From NCBI RefSeq assembly GCF_012290005.1, contig NZ_JAAXMS010000011.1, positions 104,103 to 168,102 of the forward strand: a stretch of DNA of 64,000 nucleotides, in the 5' to 3' direction. The translations under genes and the position numbers were made by a program. The notes under the pieces are model-generated. The model saw only the letters and a list, made by a program, of their open reading frames with translations, ran no database searches and had not been told where the DNA came from. How positions within the stretch are numbered: the first letter of the stretch is position 1; each line of letters starts with the position of its first letter. The stretch comes from Crateriforma spongiae (GTDB lineage: Bacteria > Planctomycetota > Planctomycetia > Pirellulales > Pirellulaceae). This document shows positions 1 through 7,764 of this stretch, in pieces.

Positions 1-1184
1 CGGCGATCCGGCCAGTCGGTATCGTGGGCAAAATTTTTCTCGGGGGTGACCACCACGCGAAAGTTGCCCAAGCCGTCATCGGTCGGAAAGACGCGATTGA
101 CCTTTCCACCAAAAGTCCCCACGGCGACCGATGGCCACCCGACAAATTGAACCGCCGGCCATCCTTCGAATTGCAATCGTACGTGATCGCCTTCGCTTAC
201 CAGCGGCATATCGTTGCCGCTGACCTTCATCTCCACAGCCAACTCCGCCGCGTCAGGGACGATGACAAACAGCTGGTCGCCTTCTTTGACGGTGTCGCTT
301 CCCGCCAAGCCGTACCACTGTTGGATATAACCGCTGCGCGGGGCCTGGACTTCCAATCGATTGAATTCGTCACGCTTGTTTTCCAGTTCGCTGAGTTCTT
401 TCAGCGCGCTTTGAAGCATCGTTTGTTCTTTCAGAACCTTCTGCTCTGCCTCGCGCAACTTGATATCCAGCTCGCCCTTCTTGGCTTCCAACGATCGCTG
501 TTTGCCGATGTAGTTGGCTTCGGCTTCCTCCGCATACTGCTGTGACTTGGCCAACTTTTGTTTTGCAGCCTCGTAGGCCTGGCGTGAAGAGTTCAATTCG
601 ACGTCGGGAACCAAGCCACGCGTGGCCACGGCCCTATCGACTTCGAACTTTCGTTGTTTGTCACGCAATTCTGCTTCGACCGCACCGACTTCTGAAATCG
701 CTTGTTCCCATTTAGCTTTGGTCGCATTTAGTTCTTCCTGCAGCGATTCCATTGTTCGCAAGTTGGCGTCTTCCTGACGTTCCTTGTTCATTTCTGCATT
801 GCTTTTCGCCAGGGTATACGCTTCAACTTTTGCGCGAGACGTGGCGATCTGCGTTTCAAGTTGGCTGATGTTGTTGGCTGCGAAAGGTGTCATGCGCAGG
901 ACGACTTCGCCCTGTTCGACAAAGCTGCCTTCGCGCAAACCGGGCTTCACATAACTGACCACGCCCTTCGCAGGACTCATCACCGGTTGCGGACGGTTTT
1001 GAGGGTCCAGTGCAACCACGTTTCCCACGCCTTGCGCGGTTTGACGCCATGGCAATAACATCATCGCAGTGATGCTGATCACCAAAGCGACGAACGTCAG
1101 CTTTCCCGCCAGACGCACCATGCGACCGGTACGCACCAGTTGCAAAGCGGGAAAATCCGACCAAAGCAATTGTGCAGATCTCAT
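1..1184 (-). CDS. HlyD/MFP-type secretion adaptor (3' end cut by window)
   Basis: The reading frame is open from the ATG at 1184 to the window edge (394 complete codons). It has one hydrophobic segment near residues 28-45, a short biotinyl-lipoyl-like half (SPAKGVVSYV, then VEQGEVVLRM), a long charged coiled-coil of about residues 105-245 rich in Gln/Glu/Lys, and a return half with QAPRSGYIQQWYGLAGSDTV followed by a beta-barrel-like region. That is the order seen in HlyD/CusB periplasmic adaptors, which link an inner-membrane transporter to an outer-membrane channel. The start ATG overlaps the stop of the upstream ABC gene (ATGA), so the two are translationally coupled. The C-terminus is missing because the window begins here. 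The substrate is unknown; the pairing suggests type I-like export. Confidence 0.88.
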   Translation of the reverse strand, partial: MRSAQLLWSDFPALQLVRTGRMVRLAGKLTFVALVISITAMMLLPWRQTAQGVGNVVALDPQNRPQPVMSPAKGVVSYVKPGLREGSFVEQGEVVLRMTPFAANNISQLETQIATSRAKVEAYTLAKSNAEMNKERQEDANLRTMESLQEELNATKAKWEQAISEVGAVEAELRDKQRKFEVDRAVATRGLVPDVELNSSRQAYEAAKQKLAKSQQYAEEAEANYIGKQRSLEAKKGELDIKLREAEQKVLKEQTMLQSALKELSELENKRDEFNRLEVQAPRSGYIQQWYGLAGSDTVKEGDQLFVIVPDAAELAVEMKVSGNDMPLVSEGDHVRLQFEGWPAVQFVGWPSVAVGTFGGKVNRVFPTDDGLGNFRVVVTPEKNFAHDTDWPDR

Positions 1185-3334
1185 TGACCCGTCTCCTGGG
1201 ATGTTCGACGCAAGAACACTCGCTCGTCACACCACTGTGCGATTTCCGCGTGGCTGGTTGATACGACCAGCGTCCATGGGCGATCAGGGGATGCGATCGC
1301 CGACCAAACTTGTTTTCGATCTTCACCGGCCAAGCAGTCCAGCACCGCATCGACCAACAGAACGCGAGGACGTCCCGCCATCGCCCGTGCCAACATTAGT
1401 TTGGCGCGTTGGCTGGGCAGCAGCGGCTCGCCGCCGGTAAGAAGCGGAGTCGCTAAGCCGTTGGGCAGACGCATCACATCGGTCCAAAGGCCCAGGTCCT
1501 GCAAGACTTCACGCACCCGGTTCCGGCTGACGGAGGATCGTCCCAAATCAATGTTCTGTCGAATCGATCCGTGAAAGATTTCCGCGCCGCCCGCGTAACC
1601 GACGACCTGACCGCCGCCCTCGCGGGCGGCCAATGCCGCGTCGATGTCGTTGATTTCGACTTGTCCGCCGCCGGCGGGTCGTGAAAGTCCGGCCAACGAA
1701 CGCATCAACAACGACCGTCCGTCCACATCGTCGCCGCAAATGGCGACAGAGCGGCCGGCTTGCACCGTCACCGGTTCGACTTTGGTGGCTGGCGATTCGG
1801 CAAACTTGACACCGCCCCAACGGATCGACGCCGGTCCGCCGGCCAAGTCACCCAGTTCGCGGTGCGAATCGATCGGGATGTCTAACAGGTGCCCAACTTT
1901 ATCAACGCCCGCCATGACGTCGTAATACTTTTCAAACGTCTTGCCCGCTTTTGCGAACGCACCGACGACCACGGTGACCACCAATTCGCTGGCCACCAAC
2001 TGACCCAGCGTCAACTGTTGATTGATCACCAGCCAACCGCCCAGGCACAGCAACGCCGTCAAGGCAATCGTTTGCACGGAAACCGCGAAGATGACCTGTC
2101 GCAAGATCACGCGAAACTGCAGGTGGCGGGAATCCAAATAATCCACCGCCAACCGGTTCGTGCGATCCACCGCCAGGTATTGCCCGCCGTTGATTTTGAA
2201 CGCGGTCGGTAACGCCAGGACGTCCTGCAGCCAGTGGAAGATCTCGTACTTGGCAATCGATTCGTTGATCGCGGTTCGAATACCACCGCGCCCCAAGATC
2301 CATGTGATCAAAACCATGCTGAGCAACAGAACGATGTCAAAGCCCAGCAAAAACGGGTGATAGAACGCCAACAAGAACATGCCCAAAATCGCTGTCAACA
2401 CGATCGTGATGCCGTCCAACAGCAAAGCCGCCGTGGACTTTTGAATGGTCACGATGTCAAACAGTCGATTGGCCAATTCGCGCGGATAAACGTCGTGCAG
2501 CGATGCCTGGTTGGCCTGTCCGAAACGGTGCGAAAGATCCCCGACCAGGCGGACCATTTGCCGTCGCTGGATGATTTCAACCACCACCGTTTGCAAGACT
2601 TGCAAGACGCCCGACAGCCCCAAGCAGGCCAACAGCATGATGCCAAGGACGACCAACGGCTGGAGATAGGTTCCCCAGCTGACCACGTTGACCAACGATT
2701 CGATCGCAAGCGGTGTCGCCAGTGAAAGCACTCCGGCGACGAACGCGAACAGGGCGACCATGACGATGTCTCGGCCGTCCATCCGAAGCAGCCGAAAATA
2801 GCGTCGGATCGGCGAATGGTGGTGGTGATGATCGTCATCGTGGCCAGAATCGGAATCGCCATGATCACCGGAAGAGATCGGCGCACATTGCAATTCTTCT
2901 TTGGCGATGAACACCGTCGCCTTGGGGTCCCCACGCAACTGTCGCCGCAGATCTCGCCGGAACCAACGAACGGACGTCACCATTTCGCCGATCTGGCTGA
3001 CTTCGATTCCGTGGGCAAGCGACCTCTGTAAGACAAAATATCGACCGTCCGACATCGCCAAGATGACGGGGAAGCGTTCGGCGACCAGGTCAAACAACGC
3101 CTGGGAATCCCGAGTCGAGGTCGGTTTCAGCGTGATGCCGACCTGTCGTCCCGCGTCCACCAGATGCGTGATTTCGTCGGCGGATTTGGACAACGCCGCG
3201 AAATCGAAATCGCTGCGTTCCATCGAGATTCCCAAGGCCAGCCCGGCTTGGACCAGCACCCGGTACACACGATCTTCACGACCGGAATCCATCATCGGAT
3301 CTGCGGCCGTCTTGGTCGAGTCCGTCGCCGTCAT
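1181..3334 (-). CDS. ABC transporter half-size protein with degenerate ATPase domain and His-rich linker
   Basis: This 717-residue protein has an N-terminal alpha/beta region of about 140 residues resembling a non-catalytic C39-peptidase-like domain of peptide exporters. Next come a linker with HDDDHHHHH (around residue 165), an ABC membrane domain with several helices (about 190-460), and a C-terminal nucleotide-binding fold. The ATPase motifs are eroded: Walker A reads GDDVDGRS (no GKS/T lysine), the signature reads LLPSQ in place of LSGGQ, and Walker B reads VLLVDAVLD with no catalytic glutamate. Loss of all three suggests a regulatory or heterodimer-partner subunit. The first ATG is at 3334; an in-frame TTG at 3376 is an alternative start with no obvious Shine-Dalgarno site. 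Together with the HlyD gene it looks like part of an NHLM/type I peptide export locus that continues outside the window. Confidence 0.8.
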   Translation of the reverse strand: MTATDSTKTAADPMMDSGREDRVYRVLVQAGLALGISMERSDFDFAALSKSADEITHLVDAGRQVGITLKPTSTRDSQALFDLVAERFPVILAMSDGRYFVLQRSLAHGIEVSQIGEMVTSVRWFRRDLRRQLRGDPKATVFIAKEELQCAPISSGDHGDSDSGHDDDHHHHHSPIRRYFRLLRMDGRDIVMVALFAFVAGVLSLATPLAIESLVNVVSWGTYLQPLVVLGIMLLACLGLSGVLQVLQTVVVEIIQRRQMVRLVGDLSHRFGQANQASLHDVYPRELANRLFDIVTIQKSTAALLLDGITIVLTAILGMFLLAFYHPFLLGFDIVLLLSMVLITWILGRGGIRTAINESIAKYEIFHWLQDVLALPTAFKINGGQYLAVDRTNRLAVDYLDSRHLQFRVILRQVIFAVSVQTIALTALLCLGGWLVINQQLTLGQLVASELVVTVVVGAFAKAGKTFEKYYDVMAGVDKVGHLLDIPIDSHRELGDLAGGPASIRWGGVKFAESPATKVEPVTVQAGRSVAICGDDVDGRSLLMRSLAGLSRPAGGGQVEINDIDAALAAREGGGQVVGYAGGAEIFHGSIRQNIDLGRSSVSRNRVREVLQDLGLWTDVMRLPNGLATPLLTGGEPLLPSQRAKLMLARAMAGRPRVLLVDAVLDCLAGEDRKQVWSAIASPDRPWTLVVSTSHAEIAQWCDERVFLRRTSQETGQ

Positions 3335-3597
3335 GAACGCTCTGCGGATTTCGGGTTTGAACTGATGTGAAAACAATTACGCGAAATAGGTTTCGTCTAT
3401 TTTGCGTGTTTGGTTCAAGGGTCGTGCCCATGTTTTCCGCAAATTGTTCTGAAAAGACGGTACCTCCGATAGGGTAGGAATACTGTCAAATCGATCGCCG
3501 GACGGTGCCGCGTGGGGGCCGCCTGCCATCAAGTGTCGACCTGATCGGGACAAGGCAACGATTGCCCCATGGGAATTGGCGATCGCGAAGCGACGAA

Positions 3598-4458
3598 TCA
3601 GTACAGCAGTTCGACCCAGCGATCGTCGGATTCCAATTGCGATTTCCGATCCTGCCAAGCCTCCGCAGATCCGTACACTTCGCCCATGACAGTGTCCAGA
3701 TCATTTCGAATCGGTGTCAGCCCGGCCAGGTACACGTAGGTATCGTCCTGTTCCATCAGCCGCCGAATTTCTTCCCCGAGAGGCAGGATTGCGGACCCCC
3801 AGTCGATCGAGTCGCTCAGTGCGGGCCGCGAGCTCAGGACGTTGATGGCTTCGAAGGTTTCACTGTCGTAGTACAACGCAAAATCGTCCTTCTTGTCGTT
3901 GCGGTAAAGCAGATCCAAGCCCGTGCGTCCCCCATGGAACAAGATGACACGGCCCACGTATTCCGGTCGACTGGCGTGCAAGTATTTCACGAACGCGCGG
4001 AACGGGGCGATTCCGGTTCCCATCCCGATCAGCACTAGTGTGGCGTTGTTTTCACGCGGCGCATCAAACGCGTGACCGTAGGGCCCGGTGATCGTGAATG
4101 TTTGGTTGGGCGTCAAATCGCACAAGAAGTTCGATGCCACACCCTTGTATCGTTCGCCACTGAAATCATCAATGTAGTCACATCGCCGAACACACATGGT
4201 GAATTCGGTGGTCCCGTCACCGTTGATGCGGGGCACATCGGCGATACTGTACAGCCGCAGGTGGTGTTCCTGGCCCAGTGCCGGATTGCCGGGTGCCAGG
4301 ACGCCAAAGTTCTGGCCGACTTCCACGTCGAAATCCGGATCATCGACCTCGACACCGATCTCGCGGACTTCTTGACCGGACTCCGGTGCAGTGATGCGTT
4401 CGTTTCGGACCACGCGGGCCGCATACCTTGTACTGATGTCGAAATCTTTCAACTGCAT
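3598..4458 (-). CDS. Plant-type ferredoxin-NADP(+) reductase
   Basis: This 286-residue FAD/NADP oxidoreductase transfers electrons between ferredoxin and NADP(H). Visible motifs are RLYSIAD (68-74, FAD isoalloxazine/phosphate binding), GPYGHAF (125-131), GMGTGIAPFRAF (145-156, the NADP pyrophosphate loop of plant-type FNR) and a C-terminal aromatic ending WVELLY, like the terminal Tyr that stacks on FAD in this family. The start ATG at 4458 has AAAGGGA upstream; the longer open frame to 4644 lacks family similarity. The gene overlaps the 3' end of the small Cys-rich gene by 10 bases, so it is the last member of the Rnf operon. Context suggests it links the reduced ferredoxin pool to NADPH, alongside Rnf, which links it to NADH. 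Confidence 0.9.
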   Translation of the reverse strand: MQLKDFDISTRYAARVVRNERITAPESGQEVREIGVEVDDPDFDVEVGQNFGVLAPGNPALGQEHHLRLYSIADVPRINGDGTTEFTMCVRRCDYIDDFSGERYKGVASNFLCDLTPNQTFTITGPYGHAFDAPRENNATLVLIGMGTGIAPFRAFVKYLHASRPEYVGRVILFHGGRTGLDLLYRNDKKDDFALYYDSETFEAINVLSSRPALSDSIDWGSAILPLGEEIRRLMEQDDTYVYLAGLTPIRNDLDTVMGEVYGSAEAWQDRKSQLESDDRWVELLY

Positions 4459-4673
4459 CGCTGCATTCCCTTTGTTGATGAACGTACAGAATTGGATGAG
4501 GTGGGGTGATTTTTGCAGCGACCGCCGCCGCAACCTTTGCAACCGGTTCGACCCTGCAGCGCATCGTGCTGGGCCGGTTTGTTCTCGCAAAGGCACCACA
4601 GTTTTTGAATGGACAACCACAGCCCCAAAATGGCTGCCATGCACAGCAGGGCTTTCAACAACGACAGCATCAT
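4449..4673 (-). CDS. Small membrane-anchored Cys-rich protein in Rnf operon
   Basis: A 74-residue frame with one N-terminal transmembrane helix (roughly residues 2-22) followed by a cytoplasm- or periplasm-facing Cys-rich tail containing CLC and GCKGCGGGRC. The ATG at 4673 (a second ATG follows directly) has GGAG at suitable spacing, and the stop overlaps the FNR start. It lies between rnfA and the FNR gene and shares their direction. One helix plus clustered cysteines recalls the assembly factor NqrM of the related Na+-NQR pump and FeoB-associated Cys-rich proteins, but the cysteine spacing does not let me assign either. A role in inserting or protecting the Fe-S centre shared by RnfA/RnfE is inference from position. 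Confidence 0.65.
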   Translation of the reverse strand: MMLSLLKALLCMAAILGLWLSIQKLWCLCENKPAQHDALQGRTGCKGCGGGRCKNHPTSSNSVRSSTKGMQRCS

Positions 4674-4731
4674 CGTGAACGCTCCGCTGTGGAAGTCATT
4701 GGTGTCGGTCGCCAGATGTCTTTGGTTTTCA

Positions 4732-5313
4732 TCAGTTGAACAATCCGGCAAAGCCCATGAAGCAAATGGAAAGCAGGCCCGCCAACATCAGCGTGACTGC
4801 GGTTCCGCGGACGATATCCGGAGGATTGGACAGTTCCATCTTTTGCCGCAATCCCGCCATCAGAATCAAAGCCAAGGTGAAGCCAACGCCCGCACCGAAT
4901 GCGAACACGATGGACTGTAGCAAGCCATAGTTTCGATTCGTTTGAAACAATGCCACGGCAAGGATCGCACAGTTGGTTGTGATCAACGGCAAGAAAATGC
5001 CCAACGCGTTGAACAACGCGGGACTGGTCTTTTTGATGAACATTTCCACCAACTGAACCGTCGACGCAATCACGGCGATGAACGAGATCAGTTGCAGAAA
5101 TTCCACCCCGATGGCGGCCAAGATGGCGTGGATGCAATAGGCGGCCACCGAACTGACGCACATCACGAACGTCACCGCGACGCCCATGCGTGACGCCGTG
5201 GTCAGCTTTCCGGAAACGCCCAGAAACGGACAGATCCCAAGGAAATAGGCCAGCACAAAATTGTTCACCAGACAGGCATTGATGAAAATCGTTCCCAGAG
5301 GTTCTTCGTTCAT
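4732..5313 (-). CDS. rnfA: Ion-translocating oxidoreductase subunit RnfA
   Basis: A 193-residue polytopic membrane protein with about six helices. The first carries NNFVLAYFLGICPFLGVS and an internal one carries TTNCAILAVAL. The paired cysteines (GICPFLG and TTNCAI) are those that, with RnfE, coordinate the intramembrane Fe-S cluster of the Rnf/Nqr family. Length matches RnfA/NqrE. Its start overlaps the rnfE stop by four bases (ATGA at 5310-5313). RnfA and RnfE form the inverted membrane pair through which electrons pass from the RnfB side to the flavoproteins RnfG/RnfD. Confidence 0.95.
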   Translation of the reverse strand: MNEEPLGTIFINACLVNNFVLAYFLGICPFLGVSGKLTTASRMGVAVTFVMCVSSVAAYCIHAILAAIGVEFLQLISFIAVIASTVQLVEMFIKKTSPALFNALGIFLPLITTNCAILAVALFQTNRNYGLLQSIVFAFGAGVGFTLALILMAGLRQKMELSNPPDIVRGTAVTLMLAGLLSICFMGFAGLFN

Positions 5314-5957
5314 GATGCCACGTCCTTTGCTTTGTCAGCCGATCGCTGATTGAACCACTGGATCAGAAGCAGCCATCCGGCGAGCGTGAAGAACCCACCG
5401 GGCGGCAACATCATGACCACCCATTCTTGATACGAACCACCCAGCAATCGGACGCCGAACAGCGATCCGGCACCCAGAATTTCGCGGACACCGCCCAAAC
5501 AAAGCAGCGCCAAGGTGAATCCAATTCCCATGCCCAACGCATCCAGAACTGATCGAAAGGTCCCATTCTTAGATGCGAACGCTTCGGCGCGACCCAGGAT
5601 CAGGCAATTCACCACAATCAGTGAAATGAAAGCCCCAAGGGTTTTGTGCAAATCCAAACTGATCGCTTGGATGACGTAGTCGACGATCGTCACAAAGGTC
5701 GCGATGACCAAAATGAAGGTCACGATCCGAATCTGTTTCGGCACGATACCGCGGATCAGTGAAACGACGATGTTGGACATCAACAGAACAAACGAGGTTG
5801 CCAACCCCATCGCCAACGCATTCATCGCCGTGTTGGTCACTGCCAAAACGGGGCACATGCCTAGCACCTGGACGAACACCGGGTTTCGTTTCCAAACCCC
5901 GTCCCAAAAGTCCGCCGGGGTTACCGACGATTCGGCTTGCAGGCCCACAGCCATCAC
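5310..5957 (-). CDS. rnfE: Ion-translocating oxidoreductase subunit RnfE
   Basis: A 215-residue integral membrane protein homologous to RnfA in inverted topology. It has KRNPVFVQVLGMCPVLAVT near the N-terminus and VVNCLILGRAEAFA in the middle; these cysteines pair with those of RnfA. Length and motif order fit RnfE/NqrD. The start at 5957 overlaps the rnfG stop by four bases and its own stop overlaps the rnfA start, so the genes are translationally chained. It is part of the membrane core of the ferredoxin:NAD+ oxidoreductase pump. Confidence 0.95.
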   Translation of the reverse strand: MMAVGLQAESSVTPADFWDGVWKRNPVFVQVLGMCPVLAVTNTAMNALAMGLATSFVLLMSNIVVSLIRGIVPKQIRIVTFILVIATFVTIVDYVIQAISLDLHKTLGAFISLIVVNCLILGRAEAFASKNGTFRSVLDALGMGIGFTLALLCLGGVREILGAGSLFGVRLLGGSYQEWVVMMLPPGGFFTLAGWLLLIQWFNQRSADKAKDVAS

Positions 5958-6724
5958 TGTTCCCCCTCAGGTTCGGATTCCGACTCCGGCGCAGATTCCG
6001 GTTGGCCGTCGGGCACCGATCCGGATTCGAAATCGTTTTGACGTGACTTCAACACGGGCACCCACTGGGCGGTACTTTCACGCAGCATTTCCGCCACCGT
6101 GCTGGAACTGATCGTGGCACCGGTGATACCGTCGATCTGCCAAGGCTGTGTCTTTTCGCCCGATGGCACAAATTCGATCTTGTTTCGCAACTGTTTCGAA
6201 TCCTGATCGACCGACACGTCCAACGCTTCGAAGTTTGCCAGGAACGCTTCGTCTTTCTCGATCCGATCACCCAGTCCAGGCGTCTCGCGACTTTCCAGCA
6301 CCCGCGTGCCGATCACCGCATCGCGATCCGGCGAATAGCCATAAAGCATGCGGATGACGTCTTGGTAACCCATCCGGCTGGCTTCGATCGCCAAGCCGAC
6401 CAAGTTGCCATCGTCGTCGTAGCCCGCGTAAATAGGTTGGCCTGCGACATTCGGATCGGCGGGCACGTCAAACGATTCGTTGTCGGCGCCCAGTTCGAAC
6501 GTTTGGCTGGAAGTCGCACCGGGCAACACGTCCAGAATCGCGGCTTCGCGTTGGGCGATTCGGTTTTGTTGAATGATGGGCAACGTGAATTCGAACACAC
6601 CCACGATCGCCAGCGTGCACAACGCGCCCATTCCCAGCAGGACCGAATAGATCTGGACGGTTCCGGGTTGTCGCGTTCCTGGTTGGCCGGCTTGGCCTTG
6701 CTGTCCACTCTTGTCTTGGTTCAT
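5954..6724 (-). CDS. rnfG: Ion-translocating oxidoreductase subunit RnfG (FMN protein)
   Basis: This 256-residue protein has one N-terminal membrane anchor (about residues 23-50, after a Gly/Gln-rich start) and a periplasmic FMN-binding domain. DGITGAT at 198-204 matches the Dxx(S/T)GAT flavinylation motif, so Thr204 should carry covalent FMN added by ApbE; no apbE gene is visible here. The C-terminus is a Glu/Pro-rich tail (PESAPESESEPEGEQ) that is probably disordered. Start and stop overlap rnfD and rnfE by four bases each. It passes electrons from RnfA/E towards RnfD. Confidence 0.93.
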   Translation of the reverse strand: MNQDKSGQQGQAGQPGTRQPGTVQIYSVLLGMGALCTLAIVGVFEFTLPIIQQNRIAQREAAILDVLPGATSSQTFELGADNESFDVPADPNVAGQPIYAGYDDDGNLVGLAIEASRMGYQDVIRMLYGYSPDRDAVIGTRVLESRETPGLGDRIEKDEAFLANFEALDVSVDQDSKQLRNKIEFVPSGEKTQPWQIDGITGATISSSTVAEMLRESTAQWVPVLKSRQNDFESGSVPDGQPESAPESESEPEGEQ

Positions 6725-7764
6725 TTCGCACCGCCCTTTGCCAATTCCTTTTTGCGGCCTTTCGCGGTTCCATACACCGTCGGCTGAATGAGCGAATCGA
6801 TGTGTGGTGATAACGCATTGCCAATCAGAATCGCGTACATCACGCCTTCGGGCATACCGCCCCAGACGCGAATCAGCACGACCAGCAACCCGATAATCGC
6901 GCCGTAAACCAAGCCGCCCAGATGCGTCATTGGCGATGCCACCATGTCCGTGGCCATGAAGACGGCACCCAGCATCAGCCCGCCGGAAAACACCATGAAC
7001 CAGGGTCCGGCATACTTGTCAGGATTCCATAAGTTCAAAACGAAACTCTGAATGGCGACCGTTCCAATCACACCGACCGGAATCCGCCAAGACATCATGT
7101 TTCGTGCGGCCAAGTAGACGCCGCCAATCAGAATCAGCAACGCACAGGTTTCGCCGGTGGATCCGGCGGTGGCACCCAAGAACAGATCGCCCGTTGATGC
7201 AGCAACTTGATTAAACTTCCAATCCGAAAGTGGGGTCGGCGCCGTCATGCCGTCGTACTGCGGGACCGTCATCGGAAGCGTCAACGTCGAGGTCGGCAGC
7301 GATGCGAAAGGCCGGTCTTCATAGACGGGCCAAGTGGTCATCGCGGCGGGAAACGCGGCTTGCAAAATGGCTCGACCCACCAAAGCCGGGTTGAACGGGT
7401 TACCGCCAAGGCCGCCGAACAAAAACTTGCCCAGTCCGATTGCGATCGCACCACCGGCGACGACCATCCAAAGCGGCAAACTGGGCGGTAGTGTCAATCC
7501 ATAAAGCAGACCCGTGATCACAGCCGACCAATCGCCGATCGTTGTCGCGCGTCCGCTGACACGGCACAACAGATGTTCGGTCAACACGCACGACAATACG
7601 GCGGTCACCATGACCAATAATGCGGATAGCCCGAACGCATAGACCGCGTACAACGATACCGGCATCAACGCCATGACCACGTTGAACATGATTGTATCGA
7701 CGCCGGCCACCGCAGCGATGTGCGGCGAACTACGAATCGTCAGTGTTTTTGCCAGGGAATTCAT
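6721..7764 (-). CDS. rnfD: Ion-translocating oxidoreductase subunit RnfD (FMN protein)
   Basis: A 347-residue polytopic membrane protein (about nine hydrophobic helices) with GNPFNPALVGRA (121-132), typical of RnfD/NqrB. The covalent FMN site normally reads (S/T)GATPL; here it is DGMTAPTPL, with Thr177 as the expected acceptor and GA replaced by AP. The start ATG at 7764 overlaps the rnfC stop (ATGA) and leaves a 347-residue product; the longer frame to 7860 lies inside rnfC. RnfD is one of the subunits thought to couple flavin redox change to ion translocation. Confidence 0.93.
   Translation of the reverse strand: MNSLAKTLTIRSSPHIAAVAGVDTIMFNVVMALMPVSLYAVYAFGLSALLVMVTAVLSCVLTEHLLCRVSGRATTIGDWSAVITGLLYGLTLPPSLPLWMVVAGGAIAIGLGKFLFGGLGGNPFNPALVGRAILQAAFPAAMTTWPVYEDRPFASLPTSTLTLPMTVPQYDGMTAPTPLSDWKFNQVAASTGDLFLGATAGSTGETCALLILIGGVYLAARNMMSWRIPVGVIGTVAIQSFVLNLWNPDKYAGPWFMVFSGGLMLGAVFMATDMVASPMTHLGGLVYGAIIGLLVVLIRVWGGMPEGVMYAILIGNALSPHIDSLIQPTVYGTAKGRKKELAKGGAK

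Noticed and set aside
856..1350. Overlapping minus-strand frame across the HlyD/ABC junction
   Set aside because: It overlaps the coupled HlyD and ABC genes out of frame and shows no protein-like motif.
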